Source of the DNA: Nitrospirae bacterium RBG_19FT_COMBO_42_15
GTDB lineage: Bacteria; Nitrospirota; CAKKRA01; 9FT-COMBO-42-15
NCBI GenBank assembly: GCA_001803815.1
Contig: MHEL01000153.1
Span: 1 to 5,912, forward strand
Reading direction: 5' to 3'
DNA: 5,912 bases
Below the pieces are notes generated by a model, which saw nothing but the letters and a program-made list of their open reading frames with translations, had not been told where the DNA came from and searched no databases. A program made the translations under genes and the position numbers. Of this stretch, positions 1 through 5,895 are shown piece by piece; position 1 is the stretch's first letter; every line of letters starts with the position of its first letter.

Positions 1-1400
1 TTAACTTTTGCCGGATTAGCCTTGCCCTTAGACTCCTTCATTACCTGACCGACAAAAAAGCCAAAGAGCTTATCCTTGCCTGACCTATACTCTGCCAACT
101 GACCCGGATTCGCCTTAATCACCTCATCAATAACCTTCTCAATCTCTGACTCATCTGTTACCTGAACAAGGCCCTTTTCCTGAACAATGGCCTCCGGGTC
201 TTTGCCTGTCTTAAACATCTCTTCAAATACTACTTTTGCAATTTTACCACTTATTATTCCTTTGTCCATTAATTTCAGCATATCAGTAAGTTTTTTGGAA
301 TTTATCGGCGAATCTTTTATATCAATATTATTCTCATTCAAAAGCCTTGCCAAATCCCCCATAATCCAGTTGCTAATAATCTTTGGCTGGTTATGCAGCT
401 TCACGCACCCTTCAAAATAGTCTGCCATCGCAATTGTGGATGTCAGAAGCTCTGCATCATATTCAGGAAGGCTGTAATTCTTTACAAAGCGCGCCCTCTT
501 TGCATCAGGCAGTTCTGGAAGCTGCAAGCGGATATCTTCAAGCCACTTTTTATCAACCATCAAAGGCGCTAAATCAGGCTCAGGAAAGTATCTGTAGTCA
601 TGCGCCTCCTCTTTTGAGCGCATGGAGATTGTTACGCCCTTAGTCGTATCCCAGAGCCTTGTCTCCTGAATAACCTTCTTTCCTTCTTCAAGCATCTCTG
701 CCTGCCTTTCAATCTCGTATTCCAATGCCTTTTGCACAAACTTAAAGGAGTTCATATTCTTTAGCTCTGCCTTTGTGCCAAACTCCTTCTGGCCTAATGG
801 CCTGATAGAGACATTTGCATCGCACCTGAAGCTTCCCTCCTCCATATTTCCATCGCATACATCAAGATAACGCAGTATATCCCTCAGCTTTTTCAGGTAT
901 GCCACTGCCTCTTCCGGCGTGCGCATGTCAGGCTCGCTTACAATCTCCATTAACGGAACGCCTGTCCTGTTTAAATCCACATGGCTCGCATCCATTATTC
1001 CCTCATGAAGGTTCTTTCCTGCGTCCTCTTCCATGTGAATCCTTGTTATGCCGATTTTTTTGATATTGCCGTCAAGCACAACCTCAAGGTAACCTTTTAC
1101 TGATAGGGGAAGCTCATACTGTGATATCTGATAATTTTTTGGCAGGTCAGGATAAAAGTAGTTTTTTCTGGCAAATATGGAATGTTCGTTTACTGTGCAG
1201 TTTGTTGCCAATGCTGTCTTTATTGCAAAGTCTATTGCCTTTTTATTTAATACGGGCAAAACACCCGGCATACCAAGACAAACAGGACAGGTTTGTGAAT
1301 TCGGTTTCTCACCAAATTTTGTGCTGCATCCGCAGAAGATTTTTGATTTTGTTAATAACTGAGCATGAACCTCAAGACCAATAACCGCCTCGTATTGCAT
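1..1400 (-). CDS. gatB: Aspartyl/glutamyl-tRNA(Asn/Gln) amidotransferase subunit B (GatB), 3' end cut by the window edge
   Basis: GatB is a subunit of the cytosolic GatCAB complex, which converts misacylated Glu-tRNA(Gln) and/or Asp-tRNA(Asn) to the amidated form. GatB activates the tRNA-bound carboxyl with ATP and accepts ammonia from GatA. I read 466 uninterrupted codons from the ATG at 1400. The usual length is about 475, so only some ten C-terminal residues lie outside. Visible signs are the N-terminus [15 protein letters not shown], a CxC...CxxC cysteine set (C23, C25, C38, C41), HMEEDAGK near 122-129, the family signature [14 protein letters not shown] at 140-153, [11 protein letters not shown], and a YqeY-like tRNA-binding tail from about residue 330 ending in KGKANP. 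E10, H12, E125 and E152 match the metal/ATP-site residues I recall from the Staphylococcus aureus structure. A GGGAG Shine-Dalgarno lies 9 nt before the ATG. No gatA or gatC is in view. Identification is firm. Confidence 0.97.
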   Translation of the reverse strand, partial: MQYEAVIGLEVHAQLLTKSKIFCGCSTKFGEKPNSQTCPVCLGMPGVLPVLNKKAIDFAIKTALATNCTVNEHSIFARKNYFYPDLPKNYQISQYELPLSVKGYLEVVLDGNIKKIGITRIHMEEDAGKNLHEGIMDASHVDLNRTGVPLMEIVSEPDMRTPEEAVAYLKKLRDILRYLDVCDGNMEEGSFRCDANVSIRPLGQKEFGTKAELKNMNSFKFVQKALEYEIERQAEMLEEGKKVIQETRLWDTTKGVTISMRSKEEAHDYRYFPEPDLAPLMVDKKWLEDIRLQLPELPDAKRARFVKNYSLPEYDAELLTSTIAMADYFEGCVKLHNQPKIISNWIMGDLARLLNENNIDIKDSPINSKKLTDMLKLMDKGIISGKIAKVVFEEMFKTGKDPEAIVQEKGLVQVTDESEIEKVIDEVIKANPGQLAEYRSGKDKLFGFFVGQVMKESKGKANPAKV

Positions 1401-1464
1401 CTATCACATCTCCCAACTATGTTAATTTCTTATATATTTGGCATTTTATCACATTTTATTATTT

Positions 1465-1494
1465 TTTATACTAAAAAATTGAGGCTGTTGATAA
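1465..1494 (-). promoter_or_regulatory. Possible sigma-70 promoter for gatB
   Basis: On the minus strand TTATCA (1494-1489) and TATAAA (1470-1465) are separated by 18 bp, about 65 bp before the gatB start. The -10 is a 5/6 match and the -35 is 4/6. The -35 would lie inside the repeat-like sequence at 1481-1502. The region is very AT-rich, so chance matches are likely. gatB could also be read from upstream genes. Confidence 0.3.
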
Positions 1495-1502
1495 AAGTTT
1501 TA
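1481..1502 (+). repeat. Repeat end resembling the left end of the element at 4619-4721
   Basis: The sequence starts gaggctgttga and continues ataaaagtttta. It matches the left end of the element at 4619-4639 with two single-base gaps and one mismatch, including an exact 11-mer at the outer end. No matching right arm (tttttcaacag) is present in the 1401-1640 gap. It is therefore either a solo or decayed copy or a different element sharing the same end. Apart from this and the weak promoter candidate, the kinase-gatB gap shows no small gene I can support. Confidence 0.4.
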
Positions 1503-1599
1503 GGATTTGACAAGATATTGATGAGATAGAGGATATATCAAAGGGAATACACTAACCCAATTGATGCAGAGATTGTTCAGGACTAACTCTAAATTCAAA

Positions 1600-2604
1600 T
1601 TAGTTGTTCCGAAAATGTCGGACAGAACAAAACCTCAATAATCCATTTTTCTGAAACACGACACCTGCTGCGCCGATTATGCCTGCGTCCTGCATTAGGC
1701 CTGCCTTTAAGACCCTTACCTCTTTTGAAAATGAAGGTATTGTTCGTTTAATTATCTCTTCTTTCATCCTCTTTGCAAAAAGGCTGAATGATGATACAAG
1801 GCCGCCGTATAATATAATTGTTTTTATGTTCAAAAGATTGGCAAAATCTGAGATAGCAATGCCAAGATACCTTCCTGCATCCTTAACAAGCTCTAAAGAA
1901 AGCTGGTCGCCCTTTTTTGCTGCAAGAAATACCTTTTCCGGCGTAATCTCATTGATTCCATTTTTAATCATTGAAAGGAGCGCGGTCTTTTTCCCTTTTT
2001 TCATGGCATCAATCATCCTGTTGATTATGCCTGTTCCTGATGAATATGCCTCAAGGCATCCGTAATTCCCGCAGTTGCATAACGGGCCGTCAGGGTTTAC
2101 TGTTATATGGCCTATTTCGCCTGCCATTCCCTTATCGCCATGCCATATTTTATTATCAAGGATAATGCCGCCGCCAATACCTGTCCCCATTGTAATGCAT
2201 AGCAGGTTACTGCTGTTTCTGCCTGCTCCGAGCCATCTTTCACCAAAGGCAGCAGCATTTGCATCATTTTCTATTGTAACAGGAATGCCTAAACTGTCTT
2301 TTACTATTCTGCCTAAGTTTACATTACGCCAGCCGGGGAGATTTGGAGAAAAGGTGATTATGTTTTTATCAATATCAATAAAGCCGGGTGCGGCTAAAGA
2401 AATTCCGAGGATGGAGTTTTTTTTAACTTTTGCAATATATAATATCTCATCTATTCCATTTATTATATTTTTTATTACAGCATTCTTGCCGGCATCTGCT
2501 TCTGTTGGCCTGACTATTTTGTGAATAATCTGCCCTGTTTTCTTAACAATGCCGAATCTGAGGTTTGTTCCGCCTATGTCAATACCGATGACATTCTTAT
2601 TCAC
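1600..2604 (-). CDS. glk: ROK-family sugar kinase, probable glucokinase
   Basis: This cytosolic kinase probably phosphorylates glucose to glucose-6-phosphate with ATP. Numbered from the GTG at 2604 (334 aa), it has the phosphate-binding loop GIDIGGTN at 7-14, a catalytic ENDANAAAFGE block at 112-122 with D114 as expected base, MGTGIGGG at 139-146, and the ROK signature around 154-185. In that signature H166, C176, C178 and C183 form the structural zinc site. A longer reading from 2649 would add 15 residues (MDSHFRGND...), but these are translated from the hairpin repeat at 2623-2703. The GTG is preceded by AAGGGG with about 7 nt spacing and opens the family's normal N-terminus. The C-terminus runs about 14 residues past the usual GAAGVVF ending, and the tail CSVRHFRNN looks non-family and may derive from inserted DNA. 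Substrate is inferred; an N-acetylhexosamine or other hexose kinase, or a non-DNA-binding ROK regulator, is possible but less likely. Confidence 0.9.
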   Translation of the reverse strand: MNKNVIGIDIGGTNLRFGIVKKTGQIIHKIVRPTEADAGKNAVIKNIINGIDEILYIAKVKKNSILGISLAAPGFIDIDKNIITFSPNLPGWRNVNLGRIVKDSLGIPVTIENDANAAAFGERWLGAGRNSSNLLCITMGTGIGGGIILDNKIWHGDKGMAGEIGHITVNPDGPLCNCGNYGCLEAYSSGTGIINRMIDAMKKGKKTALLSMIKNGINEITPEKVFLAAKKGDQLSLELVKDAGRYLGIAISDFANLLNIKTIILYGGLVSSFSLFAKRMKEEIIKRTIPSFSKEVRVLKAGLMQDAGIIGAAGVVFQKNGLLRFCSVRHFRNN

Positions 2605-2622
2605 CCGAAAACCCCTTTTTCT

Positions 2623-2703
2623 GTCATTCCCACGAAAGTGGGAATCCAAAGATTGTTTTTATGGAAAGTGATAGGACTGGATTCCTGCCTTCGCAGGAAT
2701 GAC
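2623..2703. repeat. Double-hairpin palindromic repeat (dRS3/REP-like) between pmbA and the kinase
   Basis: The outer ends are perfect 8-bp inverted repeats, GTCATTCC (2623-2630) and GGAATGAC (2696-2703). Inside are two perfect 8-bp stems: ATTCCCAC-GAAA-GTGGGAAT at 2626-2645 and ATTCCTGC-cttc-GCAGGAAT at 2681-2700, separated by 35 nt. The ATTCC(C)...(G)GGAAT hairpin resembles the dRS3-type repeats known from Neisseria and similar repeats in many environmental genomes. Read on the minus strand it yields the peptide DSHFRGND, which explains the false upstream extension of the kinase frame. It fills almost the whole 103-bp gap and could affect mRNA stability or readthrough from pmbA into the kinase. 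No transposase is present. Confidence 0.85.
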
Positions 2704-2707
2704 TATT

Positions 2708-4048
2708 CTATTTGCCGCTAATTGAAAGTTCCTTTATTCTTAAACTCGGCGCCCCAATCTTTCCATAAAATCTCAAATCACTTCCTATAGCATCCACCTT
2801 ATTAAACAACTCAAGAATATTTCCAGCAATTGCAATCTCTCTTACAGGATATGACAGCTTGCCGCCTTTTATATAGAAGCCGACAGCGCCGACTGAGAAA
2901 TCGCCTGATATCGGATTTGCAGTATGCATTCCCATTGCCTCGGTTATATATATCCCTTCATCAATGCCTGAAACAAGCTCTTCCAAAGACTTAGTGCCCT
3001 TTTCAATAAACAGATTTGTTATGCCAACATTTGGTATGCCTTTAAACCCGCCTCTCATCCCATTTCCTGTTGGCGCTTCTTTCATCCTCTTTGCAGTATA
3101 TACATTATGCAGATAGCCTTTTAACACACCCTTTTCAACTAATGCCTTTTTCTGAACAGGCACACCCTCACCGTCAAATACAGAAGAGCCGGCCATCCCG
3201 TCTATCAGACCATCATCAATTATACTCACTAATTCAGAGAATAACCTTTCTCCCTTTTTGTCCTTTAATAACGATTTATTTTTTAATACCGAGTCTGCGG
3301 AAAAACTGCCCGCAAGAACGCCAAGAAATTCAGAGGCAACATTGTCTGATAGTATTACAGGGGTTTTGCAAGATGATATCTTTTGCGCGCCGAGCTGGTC
3401 TACTGCCCTTTTTCCAGCAGTTTCTGCAACCTCTTTTATATTTAGGTTGTTATAAAATCTATGGCTTGCATAGTCCCATGCCATCTGTGCCTCGCCCTTA
3501 TCCTCTGCAACAACCATTATGCTTGCAGAGCAGCTTGTACTCTTTTGATGCAGGTCTATTTCGCGGCTATTAAACAAAAATAATTCAGATACTGAAAAAT
3601 CCACTGATGCCTTTCTGACCTTTGTAATCCTTTTATCATAGCCTTTTGCAAGCCCTTCCAATTGCCTTGCTTTTTCAATCTTCTCGCTTATTGATGCAGA
3701 TACCACCTTATCATCAAAGCTATTTACATCCGCATATTTACTGTCGATAAGAGAAGGAAGGGCATTGAAACTATCGCTGTAGGTATTGGCTGCGCTTTTG
3801 ATTGCCTCTTGAATCAATTTATCCAATGACTTTTTGTCAAAATCTGTTGTGTATGAAAATCCAAGCCTGTTGTCAGAGAACACCCTCAAGCCTATTCCAT
3901 GTTCATTTGCGCCTTCAAAAGAATCAACATCATTGTCCTTTATCTCAATTGACACGCCTTCAGATAATTGAACATACACCTCAGCTTCATTTGCGCCCAT
4001 TGCTTTTGCTTTATTCAATATATCAGAAGAGATTTTTTTATAGTCCAT
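2708..4048 (-). CDS. pmbA: TldE/PmbA, non-catalytic partner of the TldD metalloprotease
   Basis: In characterised bacteria PmbA (TldE) pairs with TldD in a cytosolic protease that trims unfolded peptides. Examples are maturation of microcin B17 and degradation of the CcdA antitoxin. This protein is 446 aa from the ATG at 4048, close to the 450 aa of the E. coli protein. An N-terminal TldD/PmbA domain spans about 1-220 and the C-terminal domain about 225-445. Conserved stretches include FDGEGVPVQKKALVEKGVLK at 291-310, TAKRMKEAPTGNGMRGG at 318-334 and NPISGDFSVGAVGFYIKGG at 378-396. There is no HExxxH motif, which separates TldE from catalytic TldD. The frame is open to a TTG at 4102, but the ATG at 4048 has AAAGGA 6 nt upstream and the longer version would overlap the promoter. 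No tldD is visible in the window. The kinase follows across a 103-bp repeat-filled gap with no intrinsic terminator, so cotranscription is likely. Confidence 0.93.
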   Translation of the reverse strand: MDYKKISSDILNKAKAMGANEAEVYVQLSEGVSIEIKDNDVDSFEGANEHGIGLRVFSDNRLGFSYTTDFDKKSLDKLIQEAIKSAANTYSDSFNALPSLIDSKYADVNSFDDKVVSASISEKIEKARQLEGLAKGYDKRITKVRKASVDFSVSELFLFNSREIDLHQKSTSCSASIMVVAEDKGEAQMAWDYASHRFYNNLNIKEVAETAGKRAVDQLGAQKISSCKTPVILSDNVASEFLGVLAGSFSADSVLKNKSLLKDKKGERLFSELVSIIDDGLIDGMAGSSVFDGEGVPVQKKALVEKGVLKGYLHNVYTAKRMKEAPTGNGMRGGFKGIPNVGITNLFIEKGTKSLEELVSGIDEGIYITEAMGMHTANPISGDFSVGAVGFYIKGGKLSYPVREIAIAGNILELFNKVDAIGSDLRFYGKIGAPSLRIKELSISGK

Positions 4049-4080
4049 ATTCAGTCCTTTCGGTAATAAATCACTGAATG

Positions 4081-4109
4081 CTTTTACATTACCAATATCC
4101 AAATGTCAA
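4081..4109 (-). promoter_or_regulatory. Sigma-70-like promoter for pmbA
   Basis: On the minus strand a perfect -35, TTGACA (4109-4104), is followed after 17 bp by TAAAAG (4086-4081), a 4/6 match to the -10. Transcription would start near 4074, leaving a leader of roughly 25 nt that contains the AAAGGA ribosome site before the ATG at 4048. The promoter overlaps the alternative TTG-started reading of pmbA and argues against it. Confidence 0.6.
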
Positions 4110-4128
4110 GCCATATTAACATATGTTT

Positions 4129-4155
4129 TTTGGCATAAGTGACAATATTTGGCAT
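4129..4155. promoter_or_regulatory. Direct repeat TTTGGCAT, possible regulator site in the divergent region
   Basis: TTTGGCAT occurs at 4129-4136 and again at 4148-4155, a 19-bp period. It lies just behind the pmbA promoter and about 85-110 bp upstream of the -24 element at 4239. That is a usual distance for enhancer-binding activator sites of sigma-54 promoters. A 10-bp palindrome AACATATGTT (4118-4127) lies immediately to the left. No regulator gene is in the window, and the assignment is only positional. Confidence 0.3.
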
Positions 4156-4237
4156 TATAAGGAGCGTAAATTGTTATATGGTTTTCCCTAATTTTTAGAA
4201 CTTGTTGAAATATTAGAGAAATTACCTCTTATTTTTC

Positions 4238-4253
4238 TGGCATAGCAATTGCA
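4238..4253 (+). promoter_or_regulatory. Sigma-54 (RpoN) -24/-12 promoter for the zinc-ribbon gene
   Basis: TGGCATAGCAATTGCA matches the consensus TGGCAYRnnnnTTGCW at every defined position. The GG (4239-4240) and GC (4251-4252) have the obligatory spacing. A start near 4263-4264 would give a leader of about 38 nt ending in the strong Shine-Dalgarno before the ATG at 4302. Position, orientation and spacing all fit. Sigma-54 promoters need an ATP-dependent activator, so the gene is probably switched on by a specific signal. Confidence 0.75.
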
Positions 4254-4301
4254 TATTTCTTGATTATAGAAATTATCATCAATTAAAAGGAGGAGGAACT
4301 T

Positions 4302-4472
4302 ATGACCTGTCCAAAGTGTAGCGGTCTGATGGTCTCTGAAAGATTCTCAGACTATTTTTTGATGTTTTATGCATGGAAGTGCCTGAACTGCGGAACAGTT
4401 ATTGATAATACAATCATAAAGAACAGGCGCAAGAATTCATTTCTTACTCCGAAATTAGTTGCTGTAAAATAA
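4302..4472 (+). CDS. Small zinc-ribbon protein of 56 residues, function unknown
   Basis: The ATG follows AAGGAGGAGG (4287-4296), one of the strongest ribosome sites possible, with 5-8 nt spacing, so this short frame is very likely translated. The protein starts MTCPKCSGLMVSERFSDYF, continues with a hydrophobic-aromatic stretch (LMFYAWKC), then has CLNCGTVID at 27-35, and ends in a basic tail (KNRRKN near 40-45). Paired CPKC (3-6) and CLNC (27-30) form a classic four-cysteine zinc knuckle, like rubredoxin-type or transcription-factor ribbons. No other domain, signal peptide or membrane segment is seen. It resembles small, often multi-copy, uncharacterised CPKC...CxxCG proteins that I recall from Nitrospirota and deltaproteobacterial genomes. 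It has its own sigma-54-type promoter and terminator, so it forms a single-gene transcript. A nucleic-acid or protein-binding role is plausible but not shown. Confidence 0.85.
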   Translation: MTCPKCSGLMVSERFSDYFLMFYAWKCLNCGTVIDNTIIKNRRKNSFLTPKLVAVK

Positions 4473-4496
4473 GTCATCCCTGCATCCCTCTCTATA

Positions 4497-4536
4497 GGCT
4501 GGTAATGAAGAACTCATTACCAGCCCTTTTTGTTTT
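4497..4536 (+). terminator. Intrinsic terminator after the zinc-ribbon gene
   Basis: A perfect 11-bp stem, GGCTGGTAATG (4497-4507) with CATTACCAGCC (4515-4525), has a 7-nt loop and is followed directly by ctttttgtttt. It lies 24 nt after the stop codon at 4472 and closes the single-gene unit, insulating the downstream glycosyltransferase gene. Confidence 0.93.
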
Positions 4537-4543
4537 ATGCCCC

Positions 4544-4572
4544 TTGAAATATATATGCAATTCTGCTAATCT
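4544..4572 (+). promoter_or_regulatory. Possible sigma-70 promoter for the glycosyltransferase gene
   Basis: TTGAAA (4544-4549) is followed after 17 bp by TAATCT (4567-4572), and TGC immediately before it gives an extended -10 (TGnTAATCT). The -10 itself is only a 3/6 match. It is placed right after the upstream terminator, where a promoter for the next gene is needed. Transcripts would carry the whole repeat element at 4619-4721 in a leader of about 150 nt. Confidence 0.35.
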
Positions 4573-4595
4573 ACCTAACCTTAATACAAAATTTC

Positions 4596-4615
4596 AGATT
4601 TGAAATTCCAAATCT
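4596..4615. repeat. Small perfect hairpin next to the repeat element
   Basis: AGATTTG (4596-4602) and CAAATCT (4609-4615) form a 7-bp stem with a 6-nt loop, aaattc. It ends 3 nt before the element at 4619. It has no T-tract, so it is not an intrinsic terminator. It may be part of a larger composite repeat or a leader structure. Confidence 0.5.
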
Positions 4616-4618
4616 CAG

Positions 4619-4721
4619 GAGGCTGTTGAAAAAGTCTTAGCTCACCCTTCGACAAGCTCAGGGTGAACGGAATAGGCATTGAAATAAGAACATTTCTCGT
4701 TGAAGGTTTTTCAACAGGCTG
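4619..4721. mobile_element. MITE-like inverted-repeat element of about 103 bp, no coding capacity
   Basis: The left arm aggctgttgaaaaa (4620-4633) pairs with the right arm tttttcaacaggct (4707-4720) with one mismatch in 14. Inside, TCACCCT (4642-4648) and AGGGTGA (4660-4666) form a 7-bp stem around tcgacaagctc, a hairpin motif I recall as widely dispersed in bacterial genomes. TCAG lies on both sides (4615-4618 and 4722-4725) and could be a 4-bp target duplication, though that is short enough for chance. No transposase is present, so movement would depend on one elsewhere. The element abuts the glycosyltransferase gene and supplies a false upstream GTG start at 4663. Confidence 0.65.
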
Positions 4722-4728
4722 TCAGATT

Positions 4729-5895
4729 ATGATTAAAAAGATAATTAAAATATCTGCTATCATCTTTATAATATCCCTTGTCTTCTTAGGCATTGCTGTT
4801 TATAAATTTGCCAAGGATATACCTGATGCAAACCTGATTAAAAACTACAGGCCTGACCTTGCAACAGAGGTCTATGATGTCTCAGGAAAGGTCATTGCCC
4901 AGTATTTTGATAAAAAGAACAGGATATGGGTTCCACTGTCTGAAATATCAAATTCACTTATAGACGCTGTTATTACAGCAGAGGATGATACCTTTTTTGA
5001 GCATACAGGTTTTAATTATAAAGAAATCTGGAATGCCTTTCTTGAAAATTGGGAAAAAGGGAGATTTGTAAGGGGCGGCAGCACAATTACGCAGCAGCTT
5101 GCAAAAAATGTTTTCTTATACAAGAAGAAGACTATTGAAAGAAAAACCAAAGAGGTCTTTCTGACATACCAGATTGAAAAACTCATTCCTAAAAAAAGAA
5201 TCCTTGAGCTCTATCTTAATGAAGTAGAATGGGGGGATGGCTTGTACGGCATAGAGGCTGCATCAAGATTCTATTTTGATAAACATGCATACGAAATAAA
5301 CCTATCAGAAAGCGCCATACTTGCCTCAATGCTTCCTAATCCGAAATACTTTGACCCTTATAAAAGACTGCCAAGGGTAATTAAAAGGCAGCAGAAAATC
5401 CTACAGCTTATGCTTGAAGGGAAAAAGATTACTAAAGATGAATATGAAAAGGCTCTGAACTATAAGCTTATTCTGAGAGAGGAAAAGGCAGAAAAAAGAT
5501 TCAACATTGAGAACCTAAAATATAAAAATAATAAAGAGACAGCCTGCTATAAACAGTTAATTGAAGAGTATCTGCTTGAAAGATTCGGCGAAGACAGGCT
5601 ATACAGAGGCGGCTTAAAGATTAAAACAGGTTTTGATATTGAGGTTAATAATACAATCTCAAAGATCATTGCAGAAAATAGCAGCAAGATTGTCAATGTC
5701 TTTGTAGCATTGGAAGGTGATATCCTGAAATCAATAATATGCATTAACATTACTGAATCTGAAACAGATAAAATAAGGAAAGAACTTGAATCACTTGGAC
5801 CGCCATATAATTTTTATAATTATAAGATTATTAATGCGGATGAGATACCTTGGGACGGCTTGATACTTGAGACCCCGGGGAAGCAGGTCTCTTAA
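4729..5895 (+). CDS. Membrane-anchored peptidoglycan glycosyltransferase (GT51), class A PBP-like but lacking the transpeptidase domain
   Basis: This enzyme polymerises lipid II into glycan strands at the outer face of the inner membrane. From the ATG at 4729 it has 388 aa: a short basic N-terminus, one membrane segment at about 5-26, then a complete GT51 domain at about 45-225. Its motifs are ITAEDDTFFEHTG (82-94, catalytic E85), GGSTITQQLAKN (116-127), RKTKE (138-142, second catalytic E142), ILELYLNEVEWGDGLYGIEA (158-177) and SESAILASMLPNP (193-205). The 57-residue gap between the two glutamates fits the family. Residues 274-303 (YKQLIEEYLLERFGED..YRGGLKIKTGFD) match the linker that leads into the transpeptidase domain of bifunctional PBP1 proteins. 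After that only about 85 residues remain, with no SxxK, SxN or KTG motif. The frame is open upstream to a GTG at 4663, but those 22 residues come from the repeat at 4619-4721. The ribosome site before 4729 is weak. It may be a genuine monofunctional enzyme or a truncated PBP. Confidence 0.88.
   Translation: MIKKIIKISAIIFIISLVFLGIAVYKFAKDIPDANLIKNYRPDLATEVYDVSGKVIAQYFDKKNRIWVPLSEISNSLIDAVITAEDDTFFEHTGFNYKEIWNAFLENWEKGRFVRGGSTITQQLAKNVFLYKKKTIERKTKEVFLTYQIEKLIPKKRILELYLNEVEWGDGLYGIEAASRFYFDKHAYEINLSESAILASMLPNPKYFDPYKRLPRVIKRQQKILQLMLEGKKITKDEYEKALNYKLILREEKAEKRFNIENLKYKNNKETACYKQLIEEYLLERFGEDRLYRGGLKIKTGFDIEVNNTISKIIAENSSKIVNVFVALEGDILKSIICINITESETDKIRKELESLGPPYNFYNYKIINADEIPWDGLILETPGKQVS
5869..5891. 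repeat. Inverted repeat over the end of the glycosyltransferase gene
   Basis: GAGACC (5869-5874) and GGTCTC (5886-5891) form a 6-bp stem with an 11-nt GC-rich loop, ending just before the TAA stop at 5893. A second palindrome, CTTAA-aacc-TTAAG, spans 5891-5904. There is no T-tract, so this is not a convincing terminator. It could be a recombination scar or the edge of a repeat at the point where the PBP frame is lost. Confidence 0.3.

Noticed and set aside
1434..1445. 12-mer ATATTTGGCATT shared with 4145-4156
   Set aside because: About one 12-mer match by chance is expected in a 5.9-kb window, more in AT-rich gaps, so this alone is no evidence of a shared operator.
1507..1535. TTGACA with a weak -10 on the plus strand between kinase and gatB
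   Set aside because: No plus-strand gene follows; it would read into the antisense of the kinase with a poor -10.
2075..2524. 149-codon plus-strand open frame
   Set aside because: It is antisense to the well-supported ROK kinase and shows no domain.
2605..2649. Upstream 15-codon extension of the kinase beginning MDSHFRGND
   Set aside because: It is translated from the palindromic repeat; the GTG at 2604 has a ribosome site and starts the normal ROK N-terminus.
3070..3573. 167-codon plus-strand open frame
   Set aside because: It lies wholly inside pmbA on the opposite strand, has no recognisable motif, and its composition reads as the antisense shadow of a real gene.
4049..4102. TTG-initiated 18-codon extension of pmbA
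   Set aside because: It overlaps a good -35/-10 promoter and has no ribosome site; the ATG at 4048 has AAAGGA at 6 nt and gives the family length.
4159..4197. Possible leader peptide after AAGGAG (TTG or ATG start, about six codons)
   Set aside because: It lies upstream of the sigma-54 start site, so it would not be on that transcript, and it has no attenuator-like structure.
4663..4728. GTG-initiated 22-codon extension of the glycosyltransferase
   Set aside because: The codons lie within the inverted-repeat element, and the ATG at 4729 gives a typical basic-then-hydrophobic anchor.
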